This document shows positions 50,754 through 60,095 of a DNA stretch of 64,000 bases, piece by piece. How positions within the stretch are numbered: position 1 is the stretch's first letter; each line of letters begins with the position of its first letter. This DNA is from Halobacillus sp. Nhm2S1 (GTDB lineage: Bacteria > Bacillota > Bacilli > Bacillales > Halobacillaceae), in contig NZ_JAIEZV010000004.1 of the NCBI RefSeq assembly GCF_019599545.1, forward strand, positions 1-64,000, given 5' to 3'. The notes under the pieces were generated by a model, which saw only the letters and a list, made by a program, of their open reading frames with translations, did no database searches and was not told where the DNA came from. Both the position numbers and the translations under genes were made by a program.

Positions 50754-51815
50754 CTAATAAGAAAATGGCCAGACTTTGAAATAATTTTTGATGTTGCTCC
50801 AAATATGCGCAAGACCCCCTGGTTCAAAGATGAGAAACAGGATGATTGCTGCACCAAAGGCAAGTTCCTGGAAGGCTGCTAACGTGTTTTGCATATCCGG
50901 CATATAGACAGCGATATAATCCATGATAAAACCGAGTCCCACAGGTAAAAGCGTAATAAATATGGCTCCAAGAATGGACCCAAGGATACTACCAAGGCCA
51001 CCGACTAATATCATGGCCAAGTATTGGATCGATACCGTTATGCTGTAAAGTTCCGGACTAACAATCATCGTATAATGAGCGAGCAGCGCACCAGCAATCC
51101 CGACAAAAAAGGAACTGATGGCAAAGGAAAGCACCTTGTATGTGAACAAGTTAATTCCCATGATTTCCGCCGCTACGTCACGATCGCGAACAGCTAAAAA
51201 AGCTCTGCCTGTACGGCTGCGGAATAAATTCAGAGCGTAGACGATCGTAAAAAGCAGAATGATGAGACACAAATAATAGTAGCTGCCTGCAGACATGAGA
51301 GTAAACGATCCAATGGATGGCCGTTGAAGGACCATGCCGGAGGTTCCACCTGTTAAACCTGTCCACCGGCTAATAATAAACAAAATAATGAACTGTGCCG
51401 CTAACGTCGCAATCGCCAGGTAAAGTCCTTTCAATCTTAGAGACGGAATTCCAAACAGCGCTCCTACAGATGCTGTGATGAGACCTGCAACCGGCAAAGC
51501 TATCCAAAAGCTCAGCCCCAACGTACTTGTTAAGATGGCAGATGTATAGCCTCCCACACCTAGGAAGGCCCCGACACCGATGGATATCTGTCCGGTGAAC
51601 CCTGTCAAAATGTTCAATCCGATGGCGCCTATGGAAGCAATTGCACATAATGTCGCAAGTCCTATAACGTAATTGTCAGTGAATAAAGGGAACAAAAAAG
51701 CTAAAATGGCTAGTCCAAGCATCCTGATTTTCACCCGTTTGATTGAAAAAATAGCCATATCCTTCTCATACCTGGTTTTGTAATTGCCACACTCCATGAC
51801 AAATGGATTTTTCAT
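50754..51815 (-). CDS. livM: ABC permease, LivM type
   Basis: A 353-residue membrane permease with about nine helices. The motif AVRDRDVAAEIMGINLFTYK near residue 230 is the LivM EAA loop. The ATG at 51815 follows GTGTGAGGAT; the frame extends to 51857 overlapping livH. It lies four bases after livH. Confidence 0.88.
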   Translation of the reverse strand: MKNPFVMECGNYKTRYEKDMAIFSIKRVKIRMLGLAILAFLFPLFTDNYVIGLATLCAIASIGAIGLNILTGFTGQISIGVGAFLGVGGYTSAILTSTLGLSFWIALPVAGLITASVGALFGIPSLRLKGLYLAIATLAAQFIILFIISRWTGLTGGTSGMVLQRPSIGSFTLMSAGSYYYLCLIILLFTIVYALNLFRSRTGRAFLAVRDRDVAAEIMGINLFTYKVLSFAISSFFVGIAGALLAHYTMIVSPELYSITVSIQYLAMILVGGLGSILGSILGAIFITLLPVGLGFIMDYIAVYMPDMQNTLAAFQELAFGAAIILFLIFEPGGLAHIWSNIKNYFKVWPFSY

Positions 51816-51819
51816 ATCC

Positions 51820-52704
51820 TCACACCCTTTCCATTCCACCTTTTCCAAAGAGACCATATGGCTTGATCATTAGTATTAAAATAACGACAATGAACGGGAA
51901 TACTTCTTTCAATCCTCCTCCTACAAGAGGATCGATATAACCACCTGCCATACTTTGCAATATCCCAATAATAAATCCACCAACAATAGCCCCAGGGATA
52001 CTATCCAGTCCTCCCAGTATGACCACAGGTAGAACGGTAAGGCCGATGACGCTCATTGTTGCGTTGACTCCGTTTATGTTTCCAAGCAGTACTCCTCCAA
52101 CAGCTGCAACGATACATGCGATCGCCCAGGTGATAGCAAATACTCGTTTCACATTGATTCCCATACTGGCGGCTGCCTGAAGGTCATCCGCTACAGCGCG
52201 CATCGCGACCCCCATTTTTGAAAATTTAAAGAAGATGGTAAACGCAAGAAGTAAAGCCATAACAATAATGAACGACCATAAATAAACAGGTGTAATTAGG
52301 ACTTCGCCAAAAGTCACAGGGGTGTTCGGAAAGAGGTTTGGATACACGCGTGTCTGGTGTCCCCACACCATATGGACCAACCCTGCGAGTAAGTTACCGA
52401 GACCGATTGTTGCCATAATGACAGAAATGGTCGGCGCATTCAGTAACGGTCTTAGCACGACTCTCTCCACCAATAATCCAAGGACCCCACACACACCCAG
52501 GGTCACCGCAAGAGCCACTAGGAAAGGCAGTTTCAAAGCAGTGACAAGTGTTAGACAAATATATGATCCGATAAGTACGAATTCTCCATTTGCCAGATTC
52601 AGAGCATCGCTAGCTTTATAGATGAGGACGAACCCTAATGCTACGAGCGCATAAATGCTCCCTACTACAATTCCACTGACCAGCATTTGCATAAAGAAAG
52701 TCAA
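51820..52704 (-). CDS. livH: ABC permease, LivH type
   Basis: A 294-residue membrane permease with eight predicted helices and the EAA motif MRAVADDLQAAASMGINVKR (about 167-186). It follows the acyl-CoA synthetase gene directly: TTG at 52704 begins two bases after its stop, with GGTGG upstream; ATG at 52692 is an alternative start. Confidence 0.87.
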   Translation of the reverse strand: MTFFMQMLVSGIVVGSIYALVALGFVLIYKASDALNLANGEFVLIGSYICLTLVTALKLPFLVALAVTLGVCGVLGLLVERVVLRPLLNAPTISVIMATIGLGNLLAGLVHMVWGHQTRVYPNLFPNTPVTFGEVLITPVYLWSFIIVMALLLAFTIFFKFSKMGVAMRAVADDLQAAASMGINVKRVFAITWAIACIVAAVGGVLLGNINGVNATMSVIGLTVLPVVILGGLDSIPGAIVGGFIIGILQSMAGGYIDPLVGGGLKEVFPFIVVILILMIKPYGLFGKGGMERV

Positions 52705-52705
52705 C

Positions 52706-54589
52706 TCAAGCCACCCCCTGTGATCGATCTAATAAGATGACGGGCACGATTTCCCCCTCATTCGTTTCTTCAGAATTCACATGTGAAAGGGTATCGAACT
52801 GTCCGGCATCGTTATATAACGCAGCTAAATAACGTTTATAATTTTTTTCCACATTTCTTCTTACCGTTTTCTGTGTAGACGTCATCTCCCCCTCACTCAG
52901 TCGCAGCTCTTCAGGAAGGATGACGAACCGTTTGATGCGACTTTCCTCAGGTAAGGATGCCATCATTTCTACAACTTCACCCTTTATGAGGTCAATGACC
53001 TCTGGATGCATCGTCAAATCCCGATAGCTTGTATAGGATATTTGATTTTTCTCTGCCCAACGCCCTACGCTTGCCCGGTGAATGGTGAGCATGGCCGTCA
53101 GATAGGAGCGACCTTCACCAAAGACTACAGCTTCCTGTAAATAATGACTCTTTCGAAGCTCGGTTTCTATCTCACTGGAGGACTGCCCGTCCGTAGAATC
53201 CAAAGCTAATCGCTCTTCCATCCTTCCACGGATTTCTATCTCCCCTGTATCAAGGATTTGACCGTAATCCGCTGTAGAAAATTCCGTAACAGGATAGCCT
53301 CCTACATAACCAGCAAAAACCTGTAGACCTTCGACTTGTATCTCTCCTCGGGAAGCTATATTCATAGATAGACCAGGCAGGGGTTTGCCCGCACCTGCCG
53401 ACGTCCATTCATGATCCCTTTGAATAGAAGCATACCCTGTGGTTTCGACCATTCCATACGTCTGTTTCACGTTCACTCCTAACCCTTGGAAGAACTCAAA
53501 AGCATTGCTATTTAACCTGCCGCCTGTTACGTAAGCCCTTCTTAAACGCGAAAGTCCTAAATGGTCACGGATAGCACTGTACATGAAGAAGTCATTCATA
53601 GAGTAACTGATCTTCGATAAGAAAGAGACCGAACGGTTGCTCAATTTTGCTCGTGCGTTTTTTTCTATACCAGATCTGGTAAGTTCATATACTTTTTTCT
53701 TCAAACGTGTGGAATCATTCATTCGGATTTGGAAGCGGCTCAACATGTTCTCAAATGTTCGTGGAGGTGCTTGGATCAAGTGTGGTCCGATTTCTCTTAA
53801 ATCGTTTGAAATGGTGGAAGGTTCTTCAGGAAAGTTAATGGTCATCCCTCTCGTCAAGGAGAGTCCTACCGCCATTACTTGTTCACAAATCCAAGCGAGT
53901 GACAAGAAGGATAAGTAGTCGTCATCGGCTTTTACAGCATCTACTTCATGAATAGATAAAGCTGTTTGAATCAGGTTGGTATGTGTGAAAGTTGCCGCTT
54001 TTGGATGTCGGGTCACGCCAGAAGTGAACGTAATAAAAGCAATATCCAACGGTTTTACTTTTTGTATTTGGTCCTCAAAAAAAGACGGGTCTTCACTGGC
54101 CCGTGTTCTCCCAATGGATTGCACGTTTTTTAAATCCAGCAGCTTGTTATGGGAGTAAGACCGAAGACCTTTTTCATTATAGAAAAGGATGGCTTCAATG
54201 GCAGGAAACGAATCAATAATTTTAAGAAGCTTGTCCACCTGCTCCTGATCTTCAACAACTAAAATTCTAGGTTCACATTCGTGTAAGTAATGGGCCATCG
54301 CGTCCGGCGAAGCATCCTGGTAAATCCCTACAGGAACAGCTCCAATCGACTGAGCCGCAAGTTCTGTAACAACCCATTGCGGTCGATTGTCCCCGATGAT
54401 TCCAATGCGGTCTCCTTTTTGGATCGAAAATTCTTCTTGGAAACCAAGGGCGAGTGATTCTACCTCTTTGTAGTATTTATGCCAGGTCCATTCTTTCCAA
54501 ATGCCTAAATTTTTCTGGCGAAAGGCTACTTTCCTCCCTTCTTTATCTGCTTTTTCAAACAAAAGCTGAGGCAGCGTTCGATGCGTCAT
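52706..54589 (-). CDS. Long-chain-type acyl-CoA synthetase (AMP-binding)
   Basis: A 627-residue adenylate-forming ligase that activates a carboxylic acid to its CoA thioester. ITFTSGVTRHPKAATFTHTN is the P-loop-like motif (about 189), though shifted from the usual TSGTTG. KQTYGMVETTG (about 385) and the GEIEIRGR hinge follow. The catalytic C-terminal Lys is plausible at STQKTVRR. It resembles the AMP-binding enzymes found in liv-type cassettes of other bacteria. AGGAGGG precedes the ATG. Its placement between livG and livH suggests the imported solute is an acid activated on entry. Confidence 0.86.
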   Translation of the reverse strand: MTHRTLPQLLFEKADKEGRKVAFRQKNLGIWKEWTWHKYYKEVESLALGFQEEFSIQKGDRIGIIGDNRPQWVVTELAAQSIGAVPVGIYQDASPDAMAHYLHECEPRILVVEDQEQVDKLLKIIDSFPAIEAILFYNEKGLRSYSHNKLLDLKNVQSIGRTRASEDPSFFEDQIQKVKPLDIAFITFTSGVTRHPKAATFTHTNLIQTALSIHEVDAVKADDDYLSFLSLAWICEQVMAVGLSLTRGMTINFPEEPSTISNDLREIGPHLIQAPPRTFENMLSRFQIRMNDSTRLKKKVYELTRSGIEKNARAKLSNRSVSFLSKISYSMNDFFMYSAIRDHLGLSRLRRAYVTGGRLNSNAFEFFQGLGVNVKQTYGMVETTGYASIQRDHEWTSAGAGKPLPGLSMNIASRGEIQVEGLQVFAGYVGGYPVTEFSTADYGQILDTGEIEIRGRMEERLALDSTDGQSSSEIETELRKSHYLQEAVVFGEGRSYLTAMLTIHRASVGRWAEKNQISYTSYRDLTMHPEVIDLIKGEVVEMMASLPEESRIKRFVILPEELRLSEGEMTSTQKTVRRNVEKNYKRYLAALYNDAGQFDTLSHVNSEETNEGEIVPVILLDRSQGVA

Positions 54590-54604
54590 TCCACAGTTCC
54601 CTCC

Positions 54605-55378
54605 TTATGTGGTCACTTCTTGTTCACCCAAATAAGCTTTGATGACTTCCGGATTCTTCTGAATTTCTTCAGGTGTACCGAAACCGATTCGTTTCCCAAA
54701 GTCCAGAACAGCAATCTTGTCGGAAAGATCCATGATGACCCCCATGTCGTGTTCAATGAGGAACACCGTAATTCCATTCAGTTCATGCATATCCAAAATG
54801 AACCGGGCCATGTCTTCTTTTTCAGCACTGTTCATCCCAGCCATCGGTTCGTCAAGCAAAATCAATTCAGGTTCCAGGGCAAGCGCTCGACCTACCTCTA
54901 CTCTTTTCTTCAACCCGTATGGAAGTGTCCCCACCGGCGTGTGGCGGATCTCCTGCATTTCGAGAAATTCAATGACTTCCTCTACTGACTGACGATGGAC
55001 GACCTCTTCCTTCTCCGCACCACCCCAGTAAAGTCCACCCGTAAAAATTCCTGCCTTCATTTTGACATGACGTCCAAGCTTCAAATTATCCAGCACAGAC
55101 ATATGTTCAAACAGAGCAATATTCTGAAATGCACGGGCAATGCCTAGAGAAGTCCTTTTGTACGGTTTCATCCCCAGTAATTCTTTTCCTTTAAAACGGA
55201 TCGACCCTGCTGTCGGCTTGTACAGTCCGCTTATACAGTTCAGCATACTTGTCTTCCCTGCTCCATTCGGACCAATCAAAGAAAAGATCTCACCCTTTTC
55301 AAGGTGATAGGACACATCATCCAAAGCTTTCACACCACCGAACTGCAACGAAACATTTTCGACCTCTAAGATAGGCAA
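54605..55378 (-). CDS. livG: ABC transporter ATPase, LivG type
   Basis: A 257-residue ATPase: Walker A GPNGAGKTS (about 36), Q-loop AFQNIALFEHMSV, signature LPYGLKKRVE (variant of LSGGQ common in LivG), Walker B LILLDEPMAGMN. First gene of the cassette. The TTG start at 55378 follows AAAGGGGG. A perfect cre site and sigma-A promoter lie just upstream. Confidence 0.88.
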   Translation of the reverse strand: MPILEVENVSLQFGGVKALDDVSYHLEKGEIFSLIGPNGAGKTSMLNCISGLYKPTAGSIRFKGKELLGMKPYKRTSLGIARAFQNIALFEHMSVLDNLKLGRHVKMKAGIFTGGLYWGGAEKEEVVHRQSVEEVIEFLEMQEIRHTPVGTLPYGLKKRVEVGRALALEPELILLDEPMAGMNSAEKEDMARFILDMHELNGITVFLIEHDMGVIMDLSDKIAVLDFGKRIGFGTPEEIQKNPEVIKAYLGEQEVTT

Positions 55379-55397
55379 AAGCGAGAATCCCCCTTTA

Positions 55398-55411
55398 TGT
55401 AAGCGTTATCA
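55398..55411 (+). promoter_or_regulatory. Perfect cre site of the liv-type cassette
   Basis: TGTAAGCGTTATCA fits TGWAANCGNTNWCA at every position and lies just downstream of the expected transcription start on the minus strand, 20 bases before livG. CcpA repression is predicted. Confidence 0.75.
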
Positions 55412-55424
55412 TAGTTATAAAAGT

Positions 55425-55452
55425 ATTATATAACCTTAAAGAGAGAAGTCAA
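55425..55452 (-). promoter_or_regulatory. Promoter of the liv-type cassette
   Basis: On the minus strand TTGACT (55447-55452), 16 nt and TATAAT (55425-55430). Confidence 0.75.
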
Positions 55453-55660
55453 TATAGTTTTTGTAATTTTATGAATATTAAGTATATTGTAAAATGATGT
55501 AAAAACTTCCTTACTTTCTGATACGTAAGGGTTGGAATCGGTCCCTAGACCTACCACCGGTCGCTAAAATTTTCTCAAGTGATTGGACGATCTCCCTCCC
55601 TTACTTAAATGCTTACGTTTGGTTTAACAACAACGATTGGAAGAAGAATGCAAAAGACTC
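55453..55660. other. Non-coding gap between liv cassette and tRNA-Ala
   Basis: No gene is seen. Weak hairpin-forming sequence lies near 55540-55570. The stretch probably holds only flanking regulatory DNA. Confidence 0.5.
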
Positions 55661-55689
55661 TTGATTTTTTTCATCTCTCTATATAAAAT
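55661..55689 (+). promoter_or_regulatory. tRNA-Ala promoter
   Basis: TTGATT (55661-55666), 17 nt and TAAAAT (55684-55689). Confidence 0.65.
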
Positions 55690-55711
55690 AATAATTGTCG
55701 AAAAAACATAT

Positions 55712-55784
55712 GGGGCATTAGCTCAGCTGGGAGAGCGCTTCGCTGGCAGCGAAGAGGTCAGCGGTTCGAGCCCGCTATGCTCCA
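55712..55784 (+). tRNA. tRNA-Ala (GGC anticodon)
   Basis: A complete cloverleaf of 73 bases: acceptor GGGGCAT/ATGCTCC with one wobble, D-arm with AGCTCAGCTGGGAGAGC, anticodon stem CTTCG/CGAAG around loop CTGGCAG (anticodon GGC), T-arm GCGGTTCGAGCCCGC, discriminator A. CCA is not encoded. It abuts a tyrosine integrase gene 100 bases away, making its 3' end the probable attachment site. Confidence 0.95.
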
Positions 55785-55790
55785 CTACTC
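55765..55790. other. Probable attachment site (attL/attR) at tRNA-Ala 3' end
   Basis: Tyrosine-integrase islands typically recombine within the 3' end of tRNA genes. The integrase at 55883 faces this end, so the left junction should lie here. The matching repeat at the far end lies outside the window, so the exact core is not known. Confidence 0.5.
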
Positions 55791-55792
55791 AA

Positions 55793-55818
55793 AACCCTTG
55801 TATATCAAGGGTTTTTTC
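55793..55818. terminator. Terminator at tRNA-Ala / integrase junction
   Basis: AACCCTTG and CAAGGGTT pair around five bases, followed by TTTTTC. It closes the tRNA transcript. Confidence 0.87.
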
Positions 55819-55882
55819 TTTTTTATTCTATCAAGATAGGCACCACAAAATGATAAGTGGTGCCTATTTGGTGCCCTAGCCT

Positions 55883-56998
55883 TTAATTAGAAGAAAGTAA
55901 ACTATCAATTTGGGTAACAGCTACTTTTTGCATGGTCGGAAGCACATGAGAATATGTGTTCATTGTTATACGTATATCTGTGTGTCCGAGGCGTTCCGCT
56001 ATCACTTTCGGGTTCACATCTCTAGACAGAAGAAATGTAGCATGAGTATGTCTTAGCCCGTGAAATGTAATTTTAGGTACCACTGCTTTCTTCATTAACC
56101 TGTTAAATGATCTTCTAATGTTTGCAGGGTTTACTGGTTTCCCATTCCCAGTACAGATTACCAAATCTAAATCCTCATATTCCCCGCCAGCCTGGAGCTT
56201 CTCTTTCAGCATAGTTTTTTTATGCTTCTTTAATGTCTGCACTGTTTCTTTGGATAGCTCTATTGTTCGTTGACTTGCTTTTGTTTTCCCTCCTGAAAGA
56301 AACCCTTTTCCATCATGACGTAACGTTTGGTAAATGGATAATGACTTTTTTTCAAAGTCGATATCTTTCCATCTCAACCCTAGAATTTCTCCCTGACGCA
56401 TTCCTGTAGTTAAAGCGATATAGAAAGCCATGTAATAACGATCGGTTTCTGCTGTCTTTAAGAAGGAGGTCATACTTTTATCATCCCAAACCTCCATTTC
56501 AGTATCTTCTATTCTAGGTAACTTCACTTTTGCAGCTACATTTTTGGGTATAATATCCAATGAAACCGCATGTTCTAGGGAAGACCTGATGACTTCATGA
56601 ACCTTCTTAACTGTCCTACCTTTATAATCCTTCTCACTTAAGCCATGAATAAAGTTTTGAATGTGTGAAGGATGTATCGTTGACATAGGCATGTGTCCTA
56701 AGTTTGGAATGATATGCTTATGAACTACGGTCATATAGGTTCCAATAGTCTGTTCACCTATACTCGCCCTCTTCATCCTAAACCAATCATTGAGTAAGTA
56801 ATCCTTGTATAACTTCTTACTTGGTTCTAGATAGGTCCCCTCGTAAATTTGTGCTTCAATTACAGACAACGCCTTCTCTGCGTCTCTTTTCGTCTTGAAA
56901 CCTCTCTTTCTCTTTCTTTTCCTTTTACCTGTACCAGGGTCCTTTCCTAATTCTGTAACATACATCCAACTTGAACCTTCCTTTTTAACATAACCCAT
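55883..56998 (-). CDS. Tyrosine-type site-specific integrase
   Basis: A 371-residue phage-type integrase. An N-terminal arm-binding region (about 1-55), core-binding domain (about 60-155) and catalytic domain follow. Active-site residues: Arg in LTTGMRQGEILGLRW (about 200), HxxR in HGLRHTHAT (about 322), His in LGHTDIRITM and Tyr in NTYSHV (about 354). The ATG at 56998 is favoured as GAGGAGG then lies nine bases away. It integrates the island into tRNA-Ala. Confidence 0.93.
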   Translation of the reverse strand: MGYVKKEGSSWMYVTELGKDPGTGKRKRKRKRGFKTKRDAEKALSVIEAQIYEGTYLEPSKKLYKDYLLNDWFRMKRASIGEQTIGTYMTVVHKHIIPNLGHMPMSTIHPSHIQNFIHGLSEKDYKGRTVKKVHEVIRSSLEHAVSLDIIPKNVAAKVKLPRIEDTEMEVWDDKSMTSFLKTAETDRYYMAFYIALTTGMRQGEILGLRWKDIDFEKKSLSIYQTLRHDGKGFLSGGKTKASQRTIELSKETVQTLKKHKKTMLKEKLQAGGEYEDLDLVICTGNGKPVNPANIRRSFNRLMKKAVVPKITFHGLRHTHATFLLSRDVNPKVIAERLGHTDIRITMNTYSHVLPTMQKVAVTQIDSLLSSN

Positions 56999-57092
56999 TA
57001 TGAACATCCTCCTCTGTAAAGATGTCCTCTAAAGGTATGACAAGCTCCTCTAGAATGTAGCAAAGTCCAAAAAAGTCATCAATAATGATCAT
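56985..57092 (-). CDS. Small ORF upstream of integrase
   Basis: A 35-codon frame begins at 57092 with AAGAGGTGAAGG as ribosome site and encodes MIIIDDFFGLCYILEELVIP plus an acidic tail. It overlaps the integrase start by 14 bases, which suggests translational coupling. No family is recognised; an excisionase would be larger. It may be spurious. Confidence 0.4.
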   Translation of the reverse strand: MIIIDDFFGLCYILEELVIPLEDIFTEEDVHNGLC

Positions 57093-57458
57093 TTACCTTC
57101 ACCTCTTAAAAAGATTTTTTCTCTGTGAACTCTATACGTCAGTGAAGGCAGGAAGTTAAGTCACCTTAAAATATGATCCAAGTTGACTCGAAAAGCGCTC
57201 AATGCATTATCTAACCCCCCCAGTGCCTAGGGAAAAGCACTTCTATATTAATCGAGAAGGGGGGCCGAATTTATATAACTGAAAAATCCTGTGATTAGTG
57301 TTGCACACCACATAACTATGAAACCAAACGACAATAGATGAAGAAACTAATCCCAAGACTACTATTTTTAAATATCGCCTTAACTACCTTTAAAGAACAA
57401 AGTATATAGAGGGTGAAGGCGCTATATGCCTATCTTAAAAAATAGAGGAGATAGTAAT
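57093..57458. other. Island intergenic region between integrase and primase-helicase
   Basis: A 366-base non-coding stretch containing the C7/G6 inverted repeat (57215-57264) and A/T-rich sequence near 57300-57400. It probably holds divergent promoters and may hold replication sequences for the element. Confidence 0.45.
57215..57264. repeat. Nested inverted repeat in the island
   Basis: A run of seven C (57215-57221) and of six G (57259-57264) flank AGTGC (57222-57226) and GCACT (57237-57241). The two arms nest and can form a hairpin just upstream of the replication gene. Confidence 0.5.
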
Positions 57459-60062
57459 ATGTCTAGTAATATGTCCAATTACAGCTTTTTGAATTTCTGG
57501 TTTCAAGGAACAACTGGCTTTATAGAAGTCAGGATTATGAAAGGGAGCCAAATGAATGATCGGAGGTTTATCGAAGTCGAAGATTTAGAGGAACATCTGG
57601 TCCACCGTCTAATTGAAACGGGATCAGTAAGTAACACAAACGTGTACTTTGGTGTTACTACTCGTGGCCAGAAAGAAGGAAAGGAGAAAAACATTAAAGA
57701 TGTACCTGGTTTATGGGTAGATATTGACCCTAAACATTCCAACAAAGAAGATGCTATACAGAAAGTAAACAACTTACCCACCCCTCCTTCAGTAATCATT
57801 TCGAGTGGAAATGGTATTCATGCTTACTTTAAGTTTGATACACCGTTTATCATTTCTTCAGAGAAGGATAGAGAACAAATAAAGGAATTGACTCAACGCA
57901 TCCACAAATATACCAATGCTGATGATACTAGCGACCTCCCTAGGCTTTTAAGAATGCCTGGAAGCTGGAATTATAAAGAGGAAACAAATGCTAAACGTTG
58001 TGAAATCATTGAATTCACGGGGGCTGTTTATAGCTTAAAGGACTTTGATTACCTTTCTAGTGTGGAAACCAAGAACCCTAAGGTTGTAGAAAGAATTAAA
58101 GTTGATAGTTACTCACAGATAGACCTTGATGACATAAGGGTTCATATGGGTATTCGTAACCTTATACTTGAGGGCGGCGAGTACGGTACACGCTCAGATA
58201 AGGTATTTGCTGTTATATGCTCAATGCTTGAAAATGGGCATAGTCCAAGCGAAATCGCCTTCACTTTAACAAATCCAGATTGGAGAATTAGTGAAAAGGT
58301 TCTTGAGCGGCCAATCCAACATCAACGACCTTACCTGGAAAATACCATAACCAATGCATGGCAGAAGGTACAAGATAAAAAGAATCTTTCTTCGGGTGAA
58401 GGTACCAACTATACACCTACAGAAATAATTGTTCAGAGCGGTTGTTACTTTAGAGATAAAAAAAGACTTTCGAATTTCATTTTCAAACCTACAGAACGTA
58501 TTTTAACGGATGAAACTGAAGTTCTGAAAGGAGATATTGTGGTAAACGATGGTACCCCAATACCTACAACCCTGGATTACAAAGCCCTAATAACTAAGAA
58601 AGAGCTTCTTACAGCCATTAATAGTAGTAAAGTTAGTTGGCTCGGTGGGGACAAAGATATTCAATATTTAAGAGAATACTTGCTTACGATTAAAGTAACT
58701 GAAAAAACAGGTGTGAACAAGATTGGTCTACATGATGGAATGTTTATCACAAATAATGAGTGCATTAATCACGAAGGTATAGTTAAAAAACCTAACCTTG
58801 TCTTCATTTCAAAGTTCATAAATAGTCCAATTCCATTGGAACGATCTACCTCATTAAAAATGATTAATGAGTGGGAACACCACGCAAGCGAGATATTACG
58901 CCTCCTCCCTTCAATAAATGAGGCTGAAGTAATCTATCCAATTATAGGGTGGCACTTTGCCTCACCATTGGCACCACTAATACGAAAAATTGCTGATGGA
59001 GGATTTCCACAGTTAATGATGTGGGGTACTAAAGGTTCAGGAAAAACAAGTACAGCTCAATTATTTGGAAAGCTATTCGGAAACGATGAAATTAGGTCTT
59101 GTTCCCGCCCACCGTTCTCCATTATACGTGAAATGGATACGTTGAATGCGGTGCCCCTATATCTTGACGAGTACCGTCCTTTGCAGATGAATAGAAACTA
59201 TTTAAGTGAAATTAAAGGGCTTGCTTTAAATGCTTATAAAGCAACTTATGACTCACGCGGTCACCAATCACAATCCACAATAGATTACCAGTACACTTCG
59301 CCTATTGTTTGGATTGGGGAAACGCCCTTTGACCAACCAAACTTAATTGAAAGAATTGTACTTGCAAAACTGTCACCTAATACATTATCTAATAACAAAG
59401 AGTACAAAACTGTTTTTCGTCAGCTCAACAAAACAGACTCGAGTGTTTTTTTGGGAGGGTATGTACAATGGATACTTAATAAGATTCATAATGGCCAAGT
59501 AAACCTTGAAGATACTTTCAATAGTCACAAAGAATACTTAGATGATTATTACGAATTGCCTGAGCGCATTTCTATTAATATAGCAATAACCCTAACTGGA
59601 TTGAGCTTATTTGAAACCCTGGCGGGGGAGCTTGCAGTAGAGCTATCTATACCGTTCCCCACGATAATACAAGAGCAAGTAATCCAACTTACTGGTGAAG
59701 AGGCTAAAAGTTCTCTAGACCAAGCACTAGAACACACTGCAACCATGGTGGGGAGCTCAAATAATTTCATCTATGGTATAGATTATACATTTAATAGACA
59801 CAGCGGAGAGTTAGTGTTTGTAACAAAAAGATGGTTTGCAGAACTTCGGAAATTCTGTAAAGAATATAACTATCATGAAGACGTGTTATCAGACAAACAA
59901 TTTAGAAACTTCCTCTCCGAGAATAAGAATAACAGTGGCTACATCAAAGAACGTTACAGCGCTAAACGGACATTAGATTCCAAGCAACAACGTTGTTCAA
60001 TCATTGACCCCTATCAATTGGAGAAAGAATTAGGTATTCCTGTTGATACATGGGAACGATAG
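57459..60062 (+). CDS. Primase-helicase replication protein of the island
   Basis: An 867-residue protein with two parts. An archaeo-eukaryotic primase (RepB-like PrimPol) domain covers about 20-200: DxD in GLWVDIDPKH (about 86-93), SGNGIHAYF (about 115) and DLPRLLRMPGSWN (about 160-172). A C-terminal ATPase/helicase domain has Walker A GTKGSGKTS (about 523) and Walker B LYLDEYRP (about 567). Such proteins replicate phages, satellites and integrative elements. The ATG at 57459 follows GAGGAG; ATG 57426 is an alternative. Confidence 0.83.
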   Translation: MSSNMSNYSFLNFWFQGTTGFIEVRIMKGSQMNDRRFIEVEDLEEHLVHRLIETGSVSNTNVYFGVTTRGQKEGKEKNIKDVPGLWVDIDPKHSNKEDAIQKVNNLPTPPSVIISSGNGIHAYFKFDTPFIISSEKDREQIKELTQRIHKYTNADDTSDLPRLLRMPGSWNYKEETNAKRCEIIEFTGAVYSLKDFDYLSSVETKNPKVVERIKVDSYSQIDLDDIRVHMGIRNLILEGGEYGTRSDKVFAVICSMLENGHSPSEIAFTLTNPDWRISEKVLERPIQHQRPYLENTITNAWQKVQDKKNLSSGEGTNYTPTEIIVQSGCYFRDKKRLSNFIFKPTERILTDETEVLKGDIVVNDGTPIPTTLDYKALITKKELLTAINSSKVSWLGGDKDIQYLREYLLTIKVTEKTGVNKIGLHDGMFITNNECINHEGIVKKPNLVFISKFINSPIPLERSTSLKMINEWEHHASEILRLLPSINEAEVIYPIIGWHFASPLAPLIRKIADGGFPQLMMWGTKGSGKTSTAQLFGKLFGNDEIRSCSRPPFSIIREMDTLNAVPLYLDEYRPLQMNRNYLSEIKGLALNAYKATYDSRGHQSQSTIDYQYTSPIVWIGETPFDQPNLIERIVLAKLSPNTLSNNKEYKTVFRQLNKTDSSVFLGGYVQWILNKIHNGQVNLEDTFNSHKEYLDDYYELPERISINIAITLTGLSLFETLAGELAVELSIPFPTIIQEQVIQLTGEEAKSSLDQALEHTATMVGSSNNFIYGIDYTFNRHSGELVFVTKRWFAELRKFCKEYNYHEDVLSDKQFRNFLSENKNNSGYIKERYSAKRTLDSKQQRCSIIDPYQLEKELGIPVDTWER

Positions 60063-60066
60063 AAGA

Positions 60067-60095
60067 GATGCGACATCATGTCGCGTCTTTTTTTG
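60067..60095 (+). terminator. Terminator of the primase-helicase gene
   Basis: GATGCGACA and TGTCGCGTC pair with one wobble, followed by TTTTTTTTG. Confidence 0.85.
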
